The notes under the pieces are model-generated. The model was given only the letters and a program-made list of their open reading frames with translations. It had not been told where the DNA came from and did no database searches. Below are positions 7,071 through 15,737 of a stretch of 35,117 nucleotides of DNA, piece after piece. The number at the start of each line of letters is the position of its first letter. Within the stretch, counting starts at the first letter, position 1. Origin of the DNA: an uncultured Bacteroidales bacterium (GTDB taxonomy: Bacteria > Bacteroidota > Bacteroidia > Bacteroidales > P3); contig ONLQ01000036.1 in assembly GCA_900318665.1 (NCBI GenBank), forward strand, positions 1 through 35,117, read 5' to 3'. The position numbers and the translations under genes were made by a program.

Positions 7071-9101
7071 TTACTCCTGTCCCTCCTCCATTTCGAGGCC
7101 CTCAATCTTGCTGCGTATTATGTAGCGGGGCTGGCTGTCGGCAGGCAGTGCGGCATTGGTAATGGAGAGGCGCTCCTCGGGCACTCCCAACTGCTTAAGA
7201 TGGGACGACAGTATGCGGTTTCGGATTTCAACACGTTTCATATATGTCGAATCGGCATCAGCGGGCACCTGCTGCTCAAACGACAGCGACATCGTCTCGT
7301 CCTGTATAGCCATATCGGCAATGCGGTCGATGTTATAGAACTGCTCGGAAGTGAAATCGGGCGTTGCGACATCTATGGGCAGAATCATGCCGCCATTGCC
7401 GTCATCCTGCAACCCGTCGGAACTGCCTCGGAAAGGCGATGTGGCAACCTTCACTATCAGATTGCCCAGCGTTTTCCACACCAGTTTCATATAGTTAAAC
7501 TCCGGCTTGTCGATATTGCCACTGATAGGCACATCGAGTATGATTTTCTCGTCCTTATCCTTCAAGATATAAAGTGCGGCCTTGAGCGGCAGACGCATCT
7601 TGGCGTCAACATCTTTGCGACGCTTGTCGATAGTGGCCTTGTAGATGTCCACTTGGTTTTTGCCCTGCAGTTCGCTATTGTTTATGCGGTTGGAACTCAC
7701 AAAAGAGAATGTTCCGTCCTTGAACGGCTGCCCAAGATAGGCAAGCATATAGGGGTTAAACTCCGTGAGGTGCAGGTTCTTGATACGAATGTCTATGCTT
7801 TGGTTCTTCTTCCAGTCGCTAATGTTGCCATGCCAGCGTATCATGGCGTGCGCTCCGCCTGGCAACGATGCACGCAGATTGGCATTGTTGTCGCCCGTCA
7901 TGCTCATATTGGTCGAGGTGATGTTGATGTTCTTTACGGGGAACACAAAGTCCTCTGGCAATGTGTGGTCAGCATAGGTCACGTTGGAGTTTTTCAGTTC
8001 AAACTGCGCCAAGGTGAAATTCATTGGCTTGGCGGGCTCGGCGGCTTTAGGCTCAGCGGCCTTGCTAGCCGTGTCAGCCACTGCGGGCTTGGCGGGTTTC
8101 AGCAAGTCGGACATCGTGTTGTGCCCGTCATAGACATGATATTCTGCCGTAAGGCCATCAATCACGAGGTACTGTATATCGTAGCGGTTCTCGCCAAGGT
8201 TGACATTGTTGATAAGCAGGCTGAGATTGCCAATGCCTGCCACACTGCGACCGTTGTTGTCTATCACGTCCAAATCCTCCACCGACACGTCGCCCTTTAT
8301 CGTCATCTGCGATATGACGTCAAGATTGCCCGCTACGTCGGCATGCACGTTTAGGCGTCCGCCCAAATGCTCGATATTAGTCATATCGGTAAGGTAGGGC
8401 TGCACCTGTTCGAGCAAGAACTGGTCTAATGCAAGCCGCAGGGTGAAGTCGTTGCTCTCCGGGTCGTAGCCAAGGTCGGCGTTGAGGCTGCCGCCCTCCG
8501 AGAGCATCAGCGAGAGTCCGCCATTGGTATTCTGTTTGCCGCCAATGCAGAAGTCGGGCACCAAGAGGTCGAGGTGGTTCAGCCCCCAATGGCTGCCGCG
8601 CGGCACATCGGTGTAGGAGAGGTTGCCGTTGCGAAGATGAATCTGATGCAGGTTCACTATCCATTCCGACGGCGTGGTGTCCTTGGGCGTGGAAAGGGTG
8701 TCGTCGCTCTTGAAATGGTCGAGCATCGACGTGAAATTGAACGTACTGCCATTCTGCTCTGCATTAAGGTGCAGACCTGCAAGGGTTATATGGTTCACAT
8801 AAACCTCTTTGGCCATCAACGCCAGCAGACGCAGCGAGACATCGAGAGTGTCGAACCCCGCAAAACTGGTGATCTTGTCTTCCTCGTAGATGTCAAGACC
8901 ATTTATCGACAGATGACCGCTGAAAAGGTTGAGTCCAACCTTCTCGACGCTCATACGACGACCAACAAGTTCCTCGCCATGGCCGTTAACATACGACTTT
9001 GCAATAGGACCTGCCAACAGCGAGACGAGCAGCAGAACCAAAAGGATAAAGCCCACAAGGCTCCCCAGAACGATTAAAGTTATTTTCAACCCTTTTTTCA
9101 T
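7071..9101 (-). CDS. AsmA/DUF748-like membrane-anchored protein
   Basis: About 676 residues. A basic N-terminus is followed by one strong membrane segment (about residues 4-30), then a long, mainly beta-strand region with repeated short hydrophobic strands, as in AsmA and DUF748 proteins. The LSINGLDIYEED stretch shortly after the membrane segment is typical of the family's start. Around residues 336-361 there is a low-complexity Ala/Lys/Pro/Glu linker. Such proteins sit in the inner membrane with the bulk in the periplasm and are linked to outer-membrane lipid transport or assembly; the exact role here is inference. The frame opens with TTG at 9113, but the ATG at 9101 starts a better N-terminus (MKKGLKITLIV). 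It lies 56 bases upstream of nadE. Confidence 0.75.
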   Translation of the reverse strand: MKKGLKITLIVLGSLVGFILLVLLLVSLLAGPIAKSYVNGHGEELVGRRMSVEKVGLNLFSGHLSINGLDIYEEDKITSFAGFDTLDVSLRLLALMAKEVYVNHITLAGLHLNAEQNGSTFNFTSMLDHFKSDDTLSTPKDTTPSEWIVNLHQIHLRNGNLSYTDVPRGSHWGLNHLDLLVPDFCIGGKQNTNGGLSLMLSEGGSLNADLGYDPESNDFTLRLALDQFLLEQVQPYLTDMTNIEHLGGRLNVHADVAGNLDVISQMTIKGDVSVEDLDVIDNNGRSVAGIGNLSLLINNVNLGENRYDIQYLVIDGLTAEYHVYDGHNTMSDLLKPAKPAVADTASKAAEPKAAEPAKPMNFTLAQFELKNSNVTYADHTLPEDFVFPVKNINITSTNMSMTGDNNANLRASLPGGAHAMIRWHGNISDWKKNQSIDIRIKNLHLTEFNPYMLAYLGQPFKDGTFSFVSSNRINNSELQGKNQVDIYKATIDKRRKDVDAKMRLPLKAALYILKDKDEKIILDVPISGNIDKPEFNYMKLVWKTLGNLIVKVATSPFRGSSDGLQDDGNGGMILPIDVATPDFTSEQFYNIDRIADMAIQDETMSLSFEQQVPADADSTYMKRVEIRNRILSSHLKQLGVPEERLSITNAALPADSQPRYIIRSKIEGLEMEEGQE

Positions 9102-9163
9102 AGCGTTATGCAAAATGAATGGTGAATTATGTTTTTTGATATTGACAATTCAAGTTTTCTTGC

Positions 9164-9961
9164 CTACTCCATTTCTTTCATCAACTGCTCGTAGGCGGCA
9201 TTTATCTCGCGGAACTGACGGGCAGCATTGTCCTGAATGTCTTGGCTCATGTTGGCCACCTTGTCGGGATGGTATTTCATTGCCAAGCGGCGATAGGCTT
9301 TCTTCACCTCCTCTTTCGTTGCGCCACGCTCAAGACCAAGAACCTTGTACGGGTCTTTGCCTCGCGAGTCTGGATTGTATGCCCCCTGCGACGACTCTCT
9401 GCCCTGGTAGCCTCTGTTGCTGCCCACATGGCGGCTGAATATCGACGCGAAGTCGGACCTGTTGATTCCGAGATACTGCGCTATCCTTACCAGCACATCG
9501 CCTTCGGCTTCCACATACTCGCCGTCTGCCATGGCAAGACCGAAAAGGAAATCGACCATGTGGTAGCGTGTGGTGTAGTCGGTATTGATCTTTATCTGCT
9601 GACATACGTCATAGATAGGTATGTCCTGCTGGGACACTTCGCGCAGCATGGCAAGCAGTTCCTTGCCACGCTCCTCTCCATAGTTGTGGAGAAGGAACTT
9701 TTTCACATAGTTCAGTTCGCTACGGCGCACCACGTTGTCGGCCTTCATGACGGCTGCAATAAGCACCAGCAATGCGACGTTGACATCGTCACGCGTGCCG
9801 GTATTGTGATATGGTCCACGACGAGTGGACTGACCGCTGTCAATTCTTATGTTCTCTCTTTTCGACGATATAGCATCGCCTATAAAATAGCCTATAATAC
9901 CGCCCAGAGGGCCAACCATTGCCCATCCAAGCCCGCCTAAAATCCATTTAAGAATTGCCAT
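9164..9961 (-). CDS. DjlA-like protein: glycine-rich membrane segment, TerB domain, C-terminal J domain
   Basis: 265 residues in three parts. Residues 1-30 are a glycine-rich hydrophobic segment ([20 protein letters not shown]) that probably inserts in the membrane. Residues ~58-180 match a TerB/DjlA-type helical domain ([15 protein letters not shown], later [16 protein letters not shown]). Residues ~203-265 form a DnaJ J domain with the HPD motif at 231-233 that stimulates DnaK ATPase. The protein is expected to recruit DnaK at the membrane; its client is unknown. A Ser/Gly/Arg-rich linker separates TerB and J domains. It lies 41 bases after the GH3 gene. Confidence 0.88.
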   Translation of the reverse strand: MAILKWILGGLGWAMVGPLGGIIGYFIGDAISSKRENIRIDSGQSTRRGPYHNTGTRDDVNVALLVLIAAVMKADNVVRRSELNYVKKFLLHNYGEERGKELLAMLREVSQQDIPIYDVCQQIKINTDYTTRYHMVDFLFGLAMADGEYVEAEGDVLVRIAQYLGINRSDFASIFSRHVGSNRGYQGRESSQGAYNPDSRGKDPYKVLGLERGATKEEVKKAYRRLAMKYHPDKVANMSQDIQDNAARQFREINAAYEQLMKEME

Positions 9962-10002
9962 AACTTATATACTGATAATTATTTTTTGACTGCCAAAGAC
10001 AT

Positions 10003-12288
10003 TTATTTCTTACACGACTTGCCAAGTCCCAAATCTTGATAGATGAGCGACTGGATATTGGTGCGTATGTTGAGCAGTGCCAAGCGGTTGGGCGTTGCAG
10101 AAGGGTGTACCCTGTTGGATAGAAACACATACACGAGGTCGTATTGCGGGTCGGCCCAAATCATGGTTCCTGTAAATCCCGTGTGGCCAAACGACGACTG
10201 CGAGGCCTCTGGCGCCACATGCTGGCTTTCTCCGTGAATCAGCGGCTTGTCAAAGCCAAGGACACGGCGATTTTCAAGCCTTGTATAGTAGCGTGTGTTG
10301 AACGTGTCAATAACGTCAGACGACAGCAGACGGTGACCGTTATAGACACCTCCATTGAGCAGCAACTGCATCAGCGCGCCCACCTCGTCGGCATTGGAGA
10401 AAAGACCCGCATGACCAGCCACACCGCCAAGGGCATAGGCGTTGGGGTCGTGCACCACACCGTGTATCAAACGGTTGCGGTAGGTCATCTCGTCCTCCGT
10501 GGGAGCGACATTGTCGAGGTCGAAACCATGCGACAAGGGCTGGAAACAGGTATGCGTAAGCCTCATAGGCTTGTAGAAATGGCGTTCCACGAACTTGTCG
10601 AGCGGCAGACCACTCACCTGCTCCACCACGTCGGCAAGCATTATGAAGCCAAGGTCGCTATAGAGATATTTCTCTTTCTTTTGCAACGGGCTTTCGGCTA
10701 TCATGCGGCGGATATCGTCGGGCGTTCTTGCCGTGGCCCAGTAATTGTCAAAGGCTTTGAGGCGCGCTATATGGCTCAACGCCTGGCGCAGTGTTATCTG
10801 TTCTTTGTTGCTACCCTTCAGATATGGCAGATAATCGGCCAGTTTGTCGTCGAGCGACACGACGCCGTTATCCACCAGTTTCATAACGGCCAGCGTGGTG
10901 GCTGTAACCTTGGTTACCGATGCGAGGTCGTACATCGTTGATGGCGACACACGGCACGCCAGCGGGTCGTCGTAAACATACGAGCCGTAGCAGCGGCGAT
11001 AAATGACCTGTCCGTGACGCATCACCACCATCTGGCAGCCCGGATAGGCATGATGCGAGATGCCCGAAAGAAGCACCGAGTCTATGCGCGGGTCCTGATT
11101 GAGTTTTATGCCCTCAAGTATCATCTGGCAGCAGAGCGAGTCGTCGGCATTAGGCGCCGTCAGCATATCGAGGTTCATATTGCTGAGGCCAAGTCTGTAT
11201 TTTGCCAATAGCACACGGCGACAACTCTGCTCAATGCGCTGAAGCATGGCAGGGTCGTAGAGTGCCGCCTCGCGCAGCGCCAGCATCGTCTCCTCAAGAT
11301 TGGCGGGCAGCAACAGCACATCGTTGCCGGCTCTCACTGCCTTGACGGCAGCCTCGCCTGGATTAAAATGCCCAGATAGTCCTTTCATTTCCATGCCGTC
11401 GGTAAAAGTCAGCCCTTCGAAGCCCATCTCGTCGCGGAGTATCCCACTGACAATGGATTCCGACAACGTGGACGGCAGGTGTTCCTGCTGCTCGAGGGCT
11501 GGCACATTGAGATGCGCCACCATCACACCCATCACACCAGCATCTACCAAACCTTTGAAAGGCCGCAGTTCCACGCTGTCAAGATGCTCGCGGCTGTGTG
11601 CCACCAGCGGCAAGGTCTTATGGCTGTCGGTCTCGGTGTCGCCATGACCTGGAAAATGTTTTGCCACAGCCATAACGCCAGCACTCTGCAAGCCAAGCAT
11701 ATACTGTATGCCCAGCCGCGTGGTGCGCTCCACGTCGGAACTGAAAGCGCGGGTGCCTATCACGGGGTTGCGCGGATTGGAGTTGACATCTACCACAGGT
11801 GCGAAATTGACATGTATGCCCATCTTGCGGCACTGCTGTCCTATGGTGCGCCCCATGTCGTAGGCCAGCGTGTCGGCCTGTACGGGCAAGGTGCCAAAGA
11901 TGTTCTGTCGCGGAAACGAGAATGCGTCTTTCAGCCTCATGCCAAGGCCCCACTCGGCATCAATACACACCATCAGCGGAATGAATGTATGCCGCTGCAG
12001 TTCGCGGGTCTGGCGCAGTTGCTGCTGCGTGGTGCCAGCAAAAAAACACACTCCGCCTACGCGCGTGCGCTGTATCTTGTTGTAAAATTCTTTCTCGGCG
12101 GCGGGCTTCATGTTCGACGGAACCCTCACCACTATTAGTTGGGCTATCTTCTGTTCGAGCGTGAGCGTCGCCATAACTGAATCCACCCATTCTTTCTCGC
12201 CTCGCGTCTGCTGTGCCACCGACGGAAGAGCCAGTGCCAAGGCTAAAAAAAGAATAACAATGCTTTTTGGTGTGCTTTTAAGAGACAT
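10003..12288 (-). CDS. Secreted GH3 beta-N-acetylhexosaminidase fused to a serine beta-lactamase-type domain
   Basis: 761 residues with an N-terminal signal peptide (about 1-25, ending PSVAQQ). Residues ~33-370 are a GH3 catalytic domain of the NagZ type. The KHFPGHGDTETDSH motif is at 210-223 and the catalytic aspartate in FTDGME is D297. Residues ~400-755 form a beta-lactamase/class C-like serine hydrolase with SVTK at 457-460, YSD at 543-545 and HTG at 702-704. The pair suggests work on peptidoglycan in the periplasm: removal of N-acetylglucosamine plus a peptidase, esterase or amidase step. Many Bacteroidales homologues, as I recall them, have a GH3 C-terminal sandwich domain between the two; here only ~30 residues connect them. 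ATG start is 24 bases after coaE, so co-transcription is likely. Confidence 0.88.
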   Translation of the reverse strand: MSLKSTPKSIVILFLALALALPSVAQQTRGEKEWVDSVMATLTLEQKIAQLIVVRVPSNMKPAAEKEFYNKIQRTRVGGVCFFAGTTQQQLRQTRELQRHTFIPLMVCIDAEWGLGMRLKDAFSFPRQNIFGTLPVQADTLAYDMGRTIGQQCRKMGIHVNFAPVVDVNSNPRNPVIGTRAFSSDVERTTRLGIQYMLGLQSAGVMAVAKHFPGHGDTETDSHKTLPLVAHSREHLDSVELRPFKGLVDAGVMGVMVAHLNVPALEQQEHLPSTLSESIVSGILRDEMGFEGLTFTDGMEMKGLSGHFNPGEAAVKAVRAGNDVLLLPANLEETMLALREAALYDPAMLQRIEQSCRRVLLAKYRLGLSNMNLDMLTAPNADDSLCCQMILEGIKLNQDPRIDSVLLSGISHHAYPGCQMVVMRHGQVIYRRCYGSYVYDDPLACRVSPSTMYDLASVTKVTATTLAVMKLVDNGVVSLDDKLADYLPYLKGSNKEQITLRQALSHIARLKAFDNYWATARTPDDIRRMIAESPLQKKEKYLYSDLGFIMLADVVEQVSGLPLDKFVERHFYKPMRLTHTCFQPLSHGFDLDNVAPTEDEMTYRNRLIHGVVHDPNAYALGGVAGHAGLFSNADEVGALMQLLLNGGVYNGHRLLSSDVIDTFNTRYYTRLENRRVLGFDKPLIHGESQHVAPEASQSSFGHTGFTGTMIWADPQYDLVYVFLSNRVHPSATPNRLALLNIRTNIQSLIYQDLGLGKSCKK

Positions 12289-12312
12289 AAGATGTATTGG
12301 TATGTGCTATTT

Positions 12313-12903
12313 CTATTTTGGTATTTTGTTCATTATCTGCCTGTGGATATATTCCACCTGCTGCCGCCGCGGATTGCCCTCGTAGTTCAGCACCACATAG
12401 TCGGCCCGCATCATCTTTTCTTCGGCAGGCATCTGGGCCAAAATACGTGGCATCAGTTGTTTCTCGGTAACATTGTCGCGCACTCGCAGCCGCTCTATGC
12501 GCTCTCCCATGCCCACATAAACTGCCACCACGTCGTCCATATACTTGTCAAGTCCGTATTCGTAAAGTATGGCGCTTTCCAATAGCACATAAGGGGCTTT
12601 CTGCTCCTTACACCACTCGGCAAAAGCGGCCATAACGCGCGGATGCACCAGGGCGTTGAGTTGCTCCATTTTCTCGCGGTCGGCAAACACTATGTCTGCC
12701 ACGGCATGCCTATCTATCTCGCCGCTCAGACCTATCACCGCAGGCCCCAGTATCTTCTCTACCTGGTTTCGAAAATGGCTGTCGTCGTAACAGGCAGCAC
12801 CAGCACGGTCGGCAACAAAACACGGTACTCCCAGCCGCTCAAACTCGGCTGCCACAGTGGTCTTGCCACACCCTATGCCTCCTGTCAGTCCCACAAGCCT
12901 CAT
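12313..12903 (-). CDS. coaE: Dephospho-CoA kinase
   Basis: 196 residues from the ATG at 12903, the usual CoaE length. The P-loop is GLTGGIGCGKTT at residues 5-16, the VADRAGA substrate-site motif follows, and LLESAILYEYG and IERLRVRDN match later family motifs. The enzyme phosphorylates the 3'-hydroxyl of dephospho-CoA, the last step of coenzyme A synthesis, in the cytosol. The frame is open further to a TTG at 12927, but that start would run into the end of the YbbR gene and add eight unconserved residues. It starts 7 bases after the YbbR stop codon, a tight coupling seen in many Bacteroidales genomes. Confidence 0.95.
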   Translation of the reverse strand: MRLVGLTGGIGCGKTTVAAEFERLGVPCFVADRAGAACYDDSHFRNQVEKILGPAVIGLSGEIDRHAVADIVFADREKMEQLNALVHPRVMAAFAEWCKEQKAPYVLLESAILYEYGLDKYMDDVVAVYVGMGERIERLRVRDNVTEKQLMPRILAQMPAEEKMMRADYVVLNYEGNPRRQQVEYIHRQIMNKIPK

Positions 12904-12910
12904 GCTACTC

Positions 12911-13849
12911 CTATTTGATAATGACAAAACGGACCTCTTCGGGCTCTATCTTCTTGATGCGCACAAAGTCGGGGAACTCCGTGACACGGATTGACAGGCG
13001 GTCCGACGACGGTTCGCGACGGTCGTAGTCCACCGAGAGTTCTATCATATCGGTGGCTATATGGTTCTTGTTTGGGTCGGCAACCCACAGCGTGACCTGC
13101 GCCTGTTCGGGATAGATGCGCAGCCTGACATCGCTATCTGCCGACCGCAACGCGATGGGCAGCGTCATGACCTGCTCGCTATACACGGCCGTAGGCACCC
13201 TTATGGTTACCTGCGTGGTCGATGGGCGCACGTCAATATAATGCTCCCACACCGGCTCAAGGTCCACGGTGTAGGTGTTGGTCGTGGTTATCCCGCTGAT
13301 GGTGGTGGCCGACACGCACAACTGCCCTATTTCCGACAGCGACTCCTCGCTGCCGTAGAGCCACACGGTGTCGGGCGTCACTACGGGTTTGCCATAAATG
13401 CCATAGCCGTCGGCAAACTCAAACTGCACCTTGCTCATCAATGGCACGAAAGGCCGCGAGGCATGCTCGGTAAGTTTGAGCGAAAGCGACGGCTGGCGTG
13501 CCTCTATCACACGCACCCCTCGCAACCCCATCTGCGACACTATGGCTCGCTGGCAGTCGGAAAACTGCACAACGGTGTCGGCAGTCGCGGCAATGCGGAA
13601 CGATTCGTTCTGCAAGGTATGGTTGTTGCTCAAAGCGGCAAAACCGCTCGACGTGATTGACACCCGCACACTCTGGTCGGCCTCGGCTATAACATAGCGT
13701 GCCGTATCGTAGCCCGTCCATTCTATATGGAGCGTATTGTCAAACACACGCTCTTCCGACATGGCGCTGACAAACCATAACATGACGCTAAAAGCAAGCG
13801 CTATGAAGTATTCCTTGTGAATGATAATATTGGAGCGACGATGCGGCAC
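12911..13849 (-). CDS. YbbR-like domain protein (CdaR-like)
   Basis: 312 residues with one N-terminal membrane segment (about 15-31, FIALAFSVMLWFVSAM). The extracytoplasmic part has strand-rich repeats like YbbR domains, for example VWLYGSEESLSEIG followed by a TVDLEP segment. In Firmicutes a YbbR protein, CdaR, controls the diadenylate cyclase; in Bacteroidota the role is unproven. The position between yajC and coaE is the conserved Bacteroidales context. The start appears to be GTG: no ATG precedes the membrane segment, and an in-frame TGA lies a few codons upstream. Confidence 0.8.
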   Translation of the reverse strand: MPHRRSNIIIHKEYFIALAFSVMLWFVSAMSEERVFDNTLHIEWTGYDTARYVIAEADQSVRVSITSSGFAALSNNHTLQNESFRIAATADTVVQFSDCQRAIVSQMGLRGVRVIEARQPSLSLKLTEHASRPFVPLMSKVQFEFADGYGIYGKPVVTPDTVWLYGSEESLSEIGQLCVSATTISGITTTNTYTVDLEPVWEHYIDVRPSTTQVTIRVPTAVYSEQVMTLPIALRSADSDVRLRIYPEQAQVTLWVADPNKNHIATDMIELSVDYDRREPSSDRLSIRVTEFPDFVRIKKIEPEEVRFVIIK

Positions 13850-13879
13850 GACCGTTCAGGTTGTGATTGTCAAAAAAAA

Positions 13880-14194
13880 CTATTTCTTCTCGGCCTCTTT
13901 GGCTACGGGCTGTATCATCGACTTCTCGACAGTAAGGATAACGCCGTTGGAGACCTCGACCTCGACGGTGGTCTCGCCAACCTCGTGGACCTTGCCATAG
14001 ATGCCGCCAGAGAACATCACTCGGTCTCCGACCTTCAGGCTCTCGCGGAACTTGCGCTCCTCTTTTGCACGCTTCTGCTGGGGACGCATCATAAGCCACC
14101 AGATGAGCACGAAGATGAGAATCATCCAAATGAGAGACATACTGCTGCCGCCTTTTGGTGCAGCCTCTTGAAGAAGAATGTAGAGTAAATTCAT
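13880..14194 (-). CDS. yajC: Preprotein translocase subunit YajC
   Basis: 104 residues, the usual YajC size, with a single membrane span (~20-36, SLIWMILIFVLIWWLMM) directly followed by the family signature RPQQKRAKEE. The next part, LKVGDRVMFSGGIYGKV, matches the conserved soluble domain. YajC associates with SecDF and the SecYEG translocon in the inner membrane. It lies 30 bases upstream of the YbbR gene and 57 bases after the DUF1573 gene. Confidence 0.95.
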   Translation of the reverse strand: MNLLYILLQEAAPKGGSSMSLIWMILIFVLIWWLMMRPQQKRAKEERKFRESLKVGDRVMFSGGIYGKVHEVGETTVEVEVSNGVILTVEKSMIQPVAKEAEKK

Positions 14195-14251
14195 TTTCTG
14201 TTTTTATTTAAGATTAGTTTTTTCTTTCGTTAAAGAACTTAAAGCCTTTTT

Positions 14252-14698
14252 TCAATATACCTGCGCCATGATACGCAGACGAACTGTCGAAGGCTGGGCG
14301 TTAGTCACAACCGACACCTCTTTCACCTGCTGTCCGCTCTGTCCAGCCGACGAAAAACGTACCGTCACATAGCCTTCTTCGCCCGGAGCAATCTTGCTGT
14401 GGGGATAGTCGGCCACGGTGCATCCGCAAGTGGCGTCGCAACCTAATATTATAAGGTCGCTGGAACCGGTGTTGCGGAAATGGAAACTATACGACACATT
14501 CTCGCCTGCCGTAAGACGTCCGAAATCATGCTGGTTGTGGTCAAAAGCAATGACGGGCAGTTTGGCTGTGGAGTCGTAGCCCGAAGCGCTGTTGGGATTG
14601 CTGATGAGCGTGGTGTCGCCAGCGTCGTTGCCGCCACAGGCAGCCACCGCAAAGCATAACGCCATAACAATCCACAGGCTAATTCTGTTTTTCATCAT
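14252..14698 (-). CDS. DUF1573 lipoprotein
   Basis: 148 residues with a lipoprotein signal peptide: hydrophobic segment WIVMALCFAVAAC with the lipobox cysteine at residue 21. The mature part has the DUF1573 pattern (DHNQHDFGRL, then YSFHFRNTGSSDLII and CGCTVADYP), an immunoglobulin-like beta fold found widely in Bacteroidota. Its biochemical role is unknown. The ATG overlaps the stop of nusB by four bases (14695-14698), indicating translational coupling. The neighbouring order nusB / DUF1573 / yajC is a standard Bacteroidales arrangement. Confidence 0.92.
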   Translation of the reverse strand: MMKNRISLWIVMALCFAVAACGGNDAGDTTLISNPNSASGYDSTAKLPVIAFDHNQHDFGRLTAGENVSYSFHFRNTGSSDLIILGCDATCGCTVADYPHSKIAPGEEGYVTVRFSSAGQSGQQVKEVSVVTNAQPSTVRLRIMAQVY

Positions 14699-15684
14699 TT
14701 TTCGTTGCTGTATTCTTCGTAGTTGAAACTTGGGTCGAAGATGCCGCGACCGCTCTTCTGTATGCGACCAGCGGCACGCAGTTCGATAATCAACTTGTCA
14801 AGCACGCCGTTGACAAACAGTTTGCTGCGTTCGGTGCTGAACTCCTTGGAGAGTTCTATGTATTCGTCTATGGTCACGCGCTCCGGTATCGAGGGGCACT
14901 CTATCAGTTCGCTTATAGCCATAACGAGCAGCAGCACGTCCATCTGCGCCACACGCTCAAACTCCCATCCGTTGAGGTGGGTCTTTATGAGTTCCACATT
15001 CTCATCGTAGAGGCGCATCGAGTCGCGCAGCAACTGGGTGGCAAACGTCATAGCCTCTGCGTCGTTCTCGTTCCTTGTGTCGCTCATCTGACGGAACTCG
15101 GTACTTTCATCCAACGTCTCGTCAAGGGCACGCATCGTCATAAAGGCGTACTGCGCAATCTGGTCGAAATCGTCTTCCCAAAGCAGGGCGCGCTCATAGA
15201 AACCGTCACGCACCAGGTCGTTGTTCATCAAGTATTTGAACATCACCAGTGCGAAATCCTTGTCGGACTCAAACGTGGCTTCTATCTCCGCCACATATTC
15301 CTTATACTGCTCGCTGGTGCGGAACGTCAAGAAAAGTTTGCAGAAAAGGTCATCGGCGGGGTCCCATACCACATGATAGTGTTCCATCTGATGGCGCAGG
15401 TCGTAGTTGTCGGCCAGGCGGTTGAGGAATATGTTTTCGGGCAGACGCATAGAAGGATGACGCTCTTCGGGCGTGGGGCGGAACTTGGTCATACCGGCCT
15501 CCAGCACCTGGCGCGCGGCCTTCTGCAACTCAAACAGGGTCGAAATCTGCCATACGGCCAATTCGTTGAGGCGGCGTAACTGAACCTCGAAAAGTTTTTC
15601 GGCACGGAGCACATCGGCCTCGTCGGCCTTCGCGGCATAAAGCACCTGCAACACCTTGGCGCGTAGAAAATGTCTGCTTAGCAT
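14695..15684 (-). CDS. nusB: Transcription antitermination factor NusB (long Bacteroidota form)
   Basis: 329 residues, about twice the length of E. coli NusB; the long N-terminal extension is usual for Bacteroidota. The N-terminus MLSRHFLRAKVLQVLYA resembles the family start. The conserved C-terminal NusB helices include VAQMDVLLLVMAISEL and TIDEYIELSKEFSTERSKLFVNG (split here around residues 265-295). NusB with NusE binds boxA RNA and supports antitermination of rRNA transcription. It overlaps the DUF1573 gene by four bases. Confidence 0.93.
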   Translation of the reverse strand: MLSRHFLRAKVLQVLYAAKADEADVLRAEKLFEVQLRRLNELAVWQISTLFELQKAARQVLEAGMTKFRPTPEERHPSMRLPENIFLNRLADNYDLRHQMEHYHVVWDPADDLFCKLFLTFRTSEQYKEYVAEIEATFESDKDFALVMFKYLMNNDLVRDGFYERALLWEDDFDQIAQYAFMTMRALDETLDESTEFRQMSDTRNENDAEAMTFATQLLRDSMRLYDENVELIKTHLNGWEFERVAQMDVLLLVMAISELIECPSIPERVTIDEYIELSKEFSTERSKLFVNGVLDKLIIELRAAGRIQKSGRGIFDPSFNYEEYSNEK

Positions 15685-15737
15685 TTTGTTTGGTTTTGTG
15701 TTTTTATTCTGACGAAGCGCTCTTCGCCAATGAGTAG

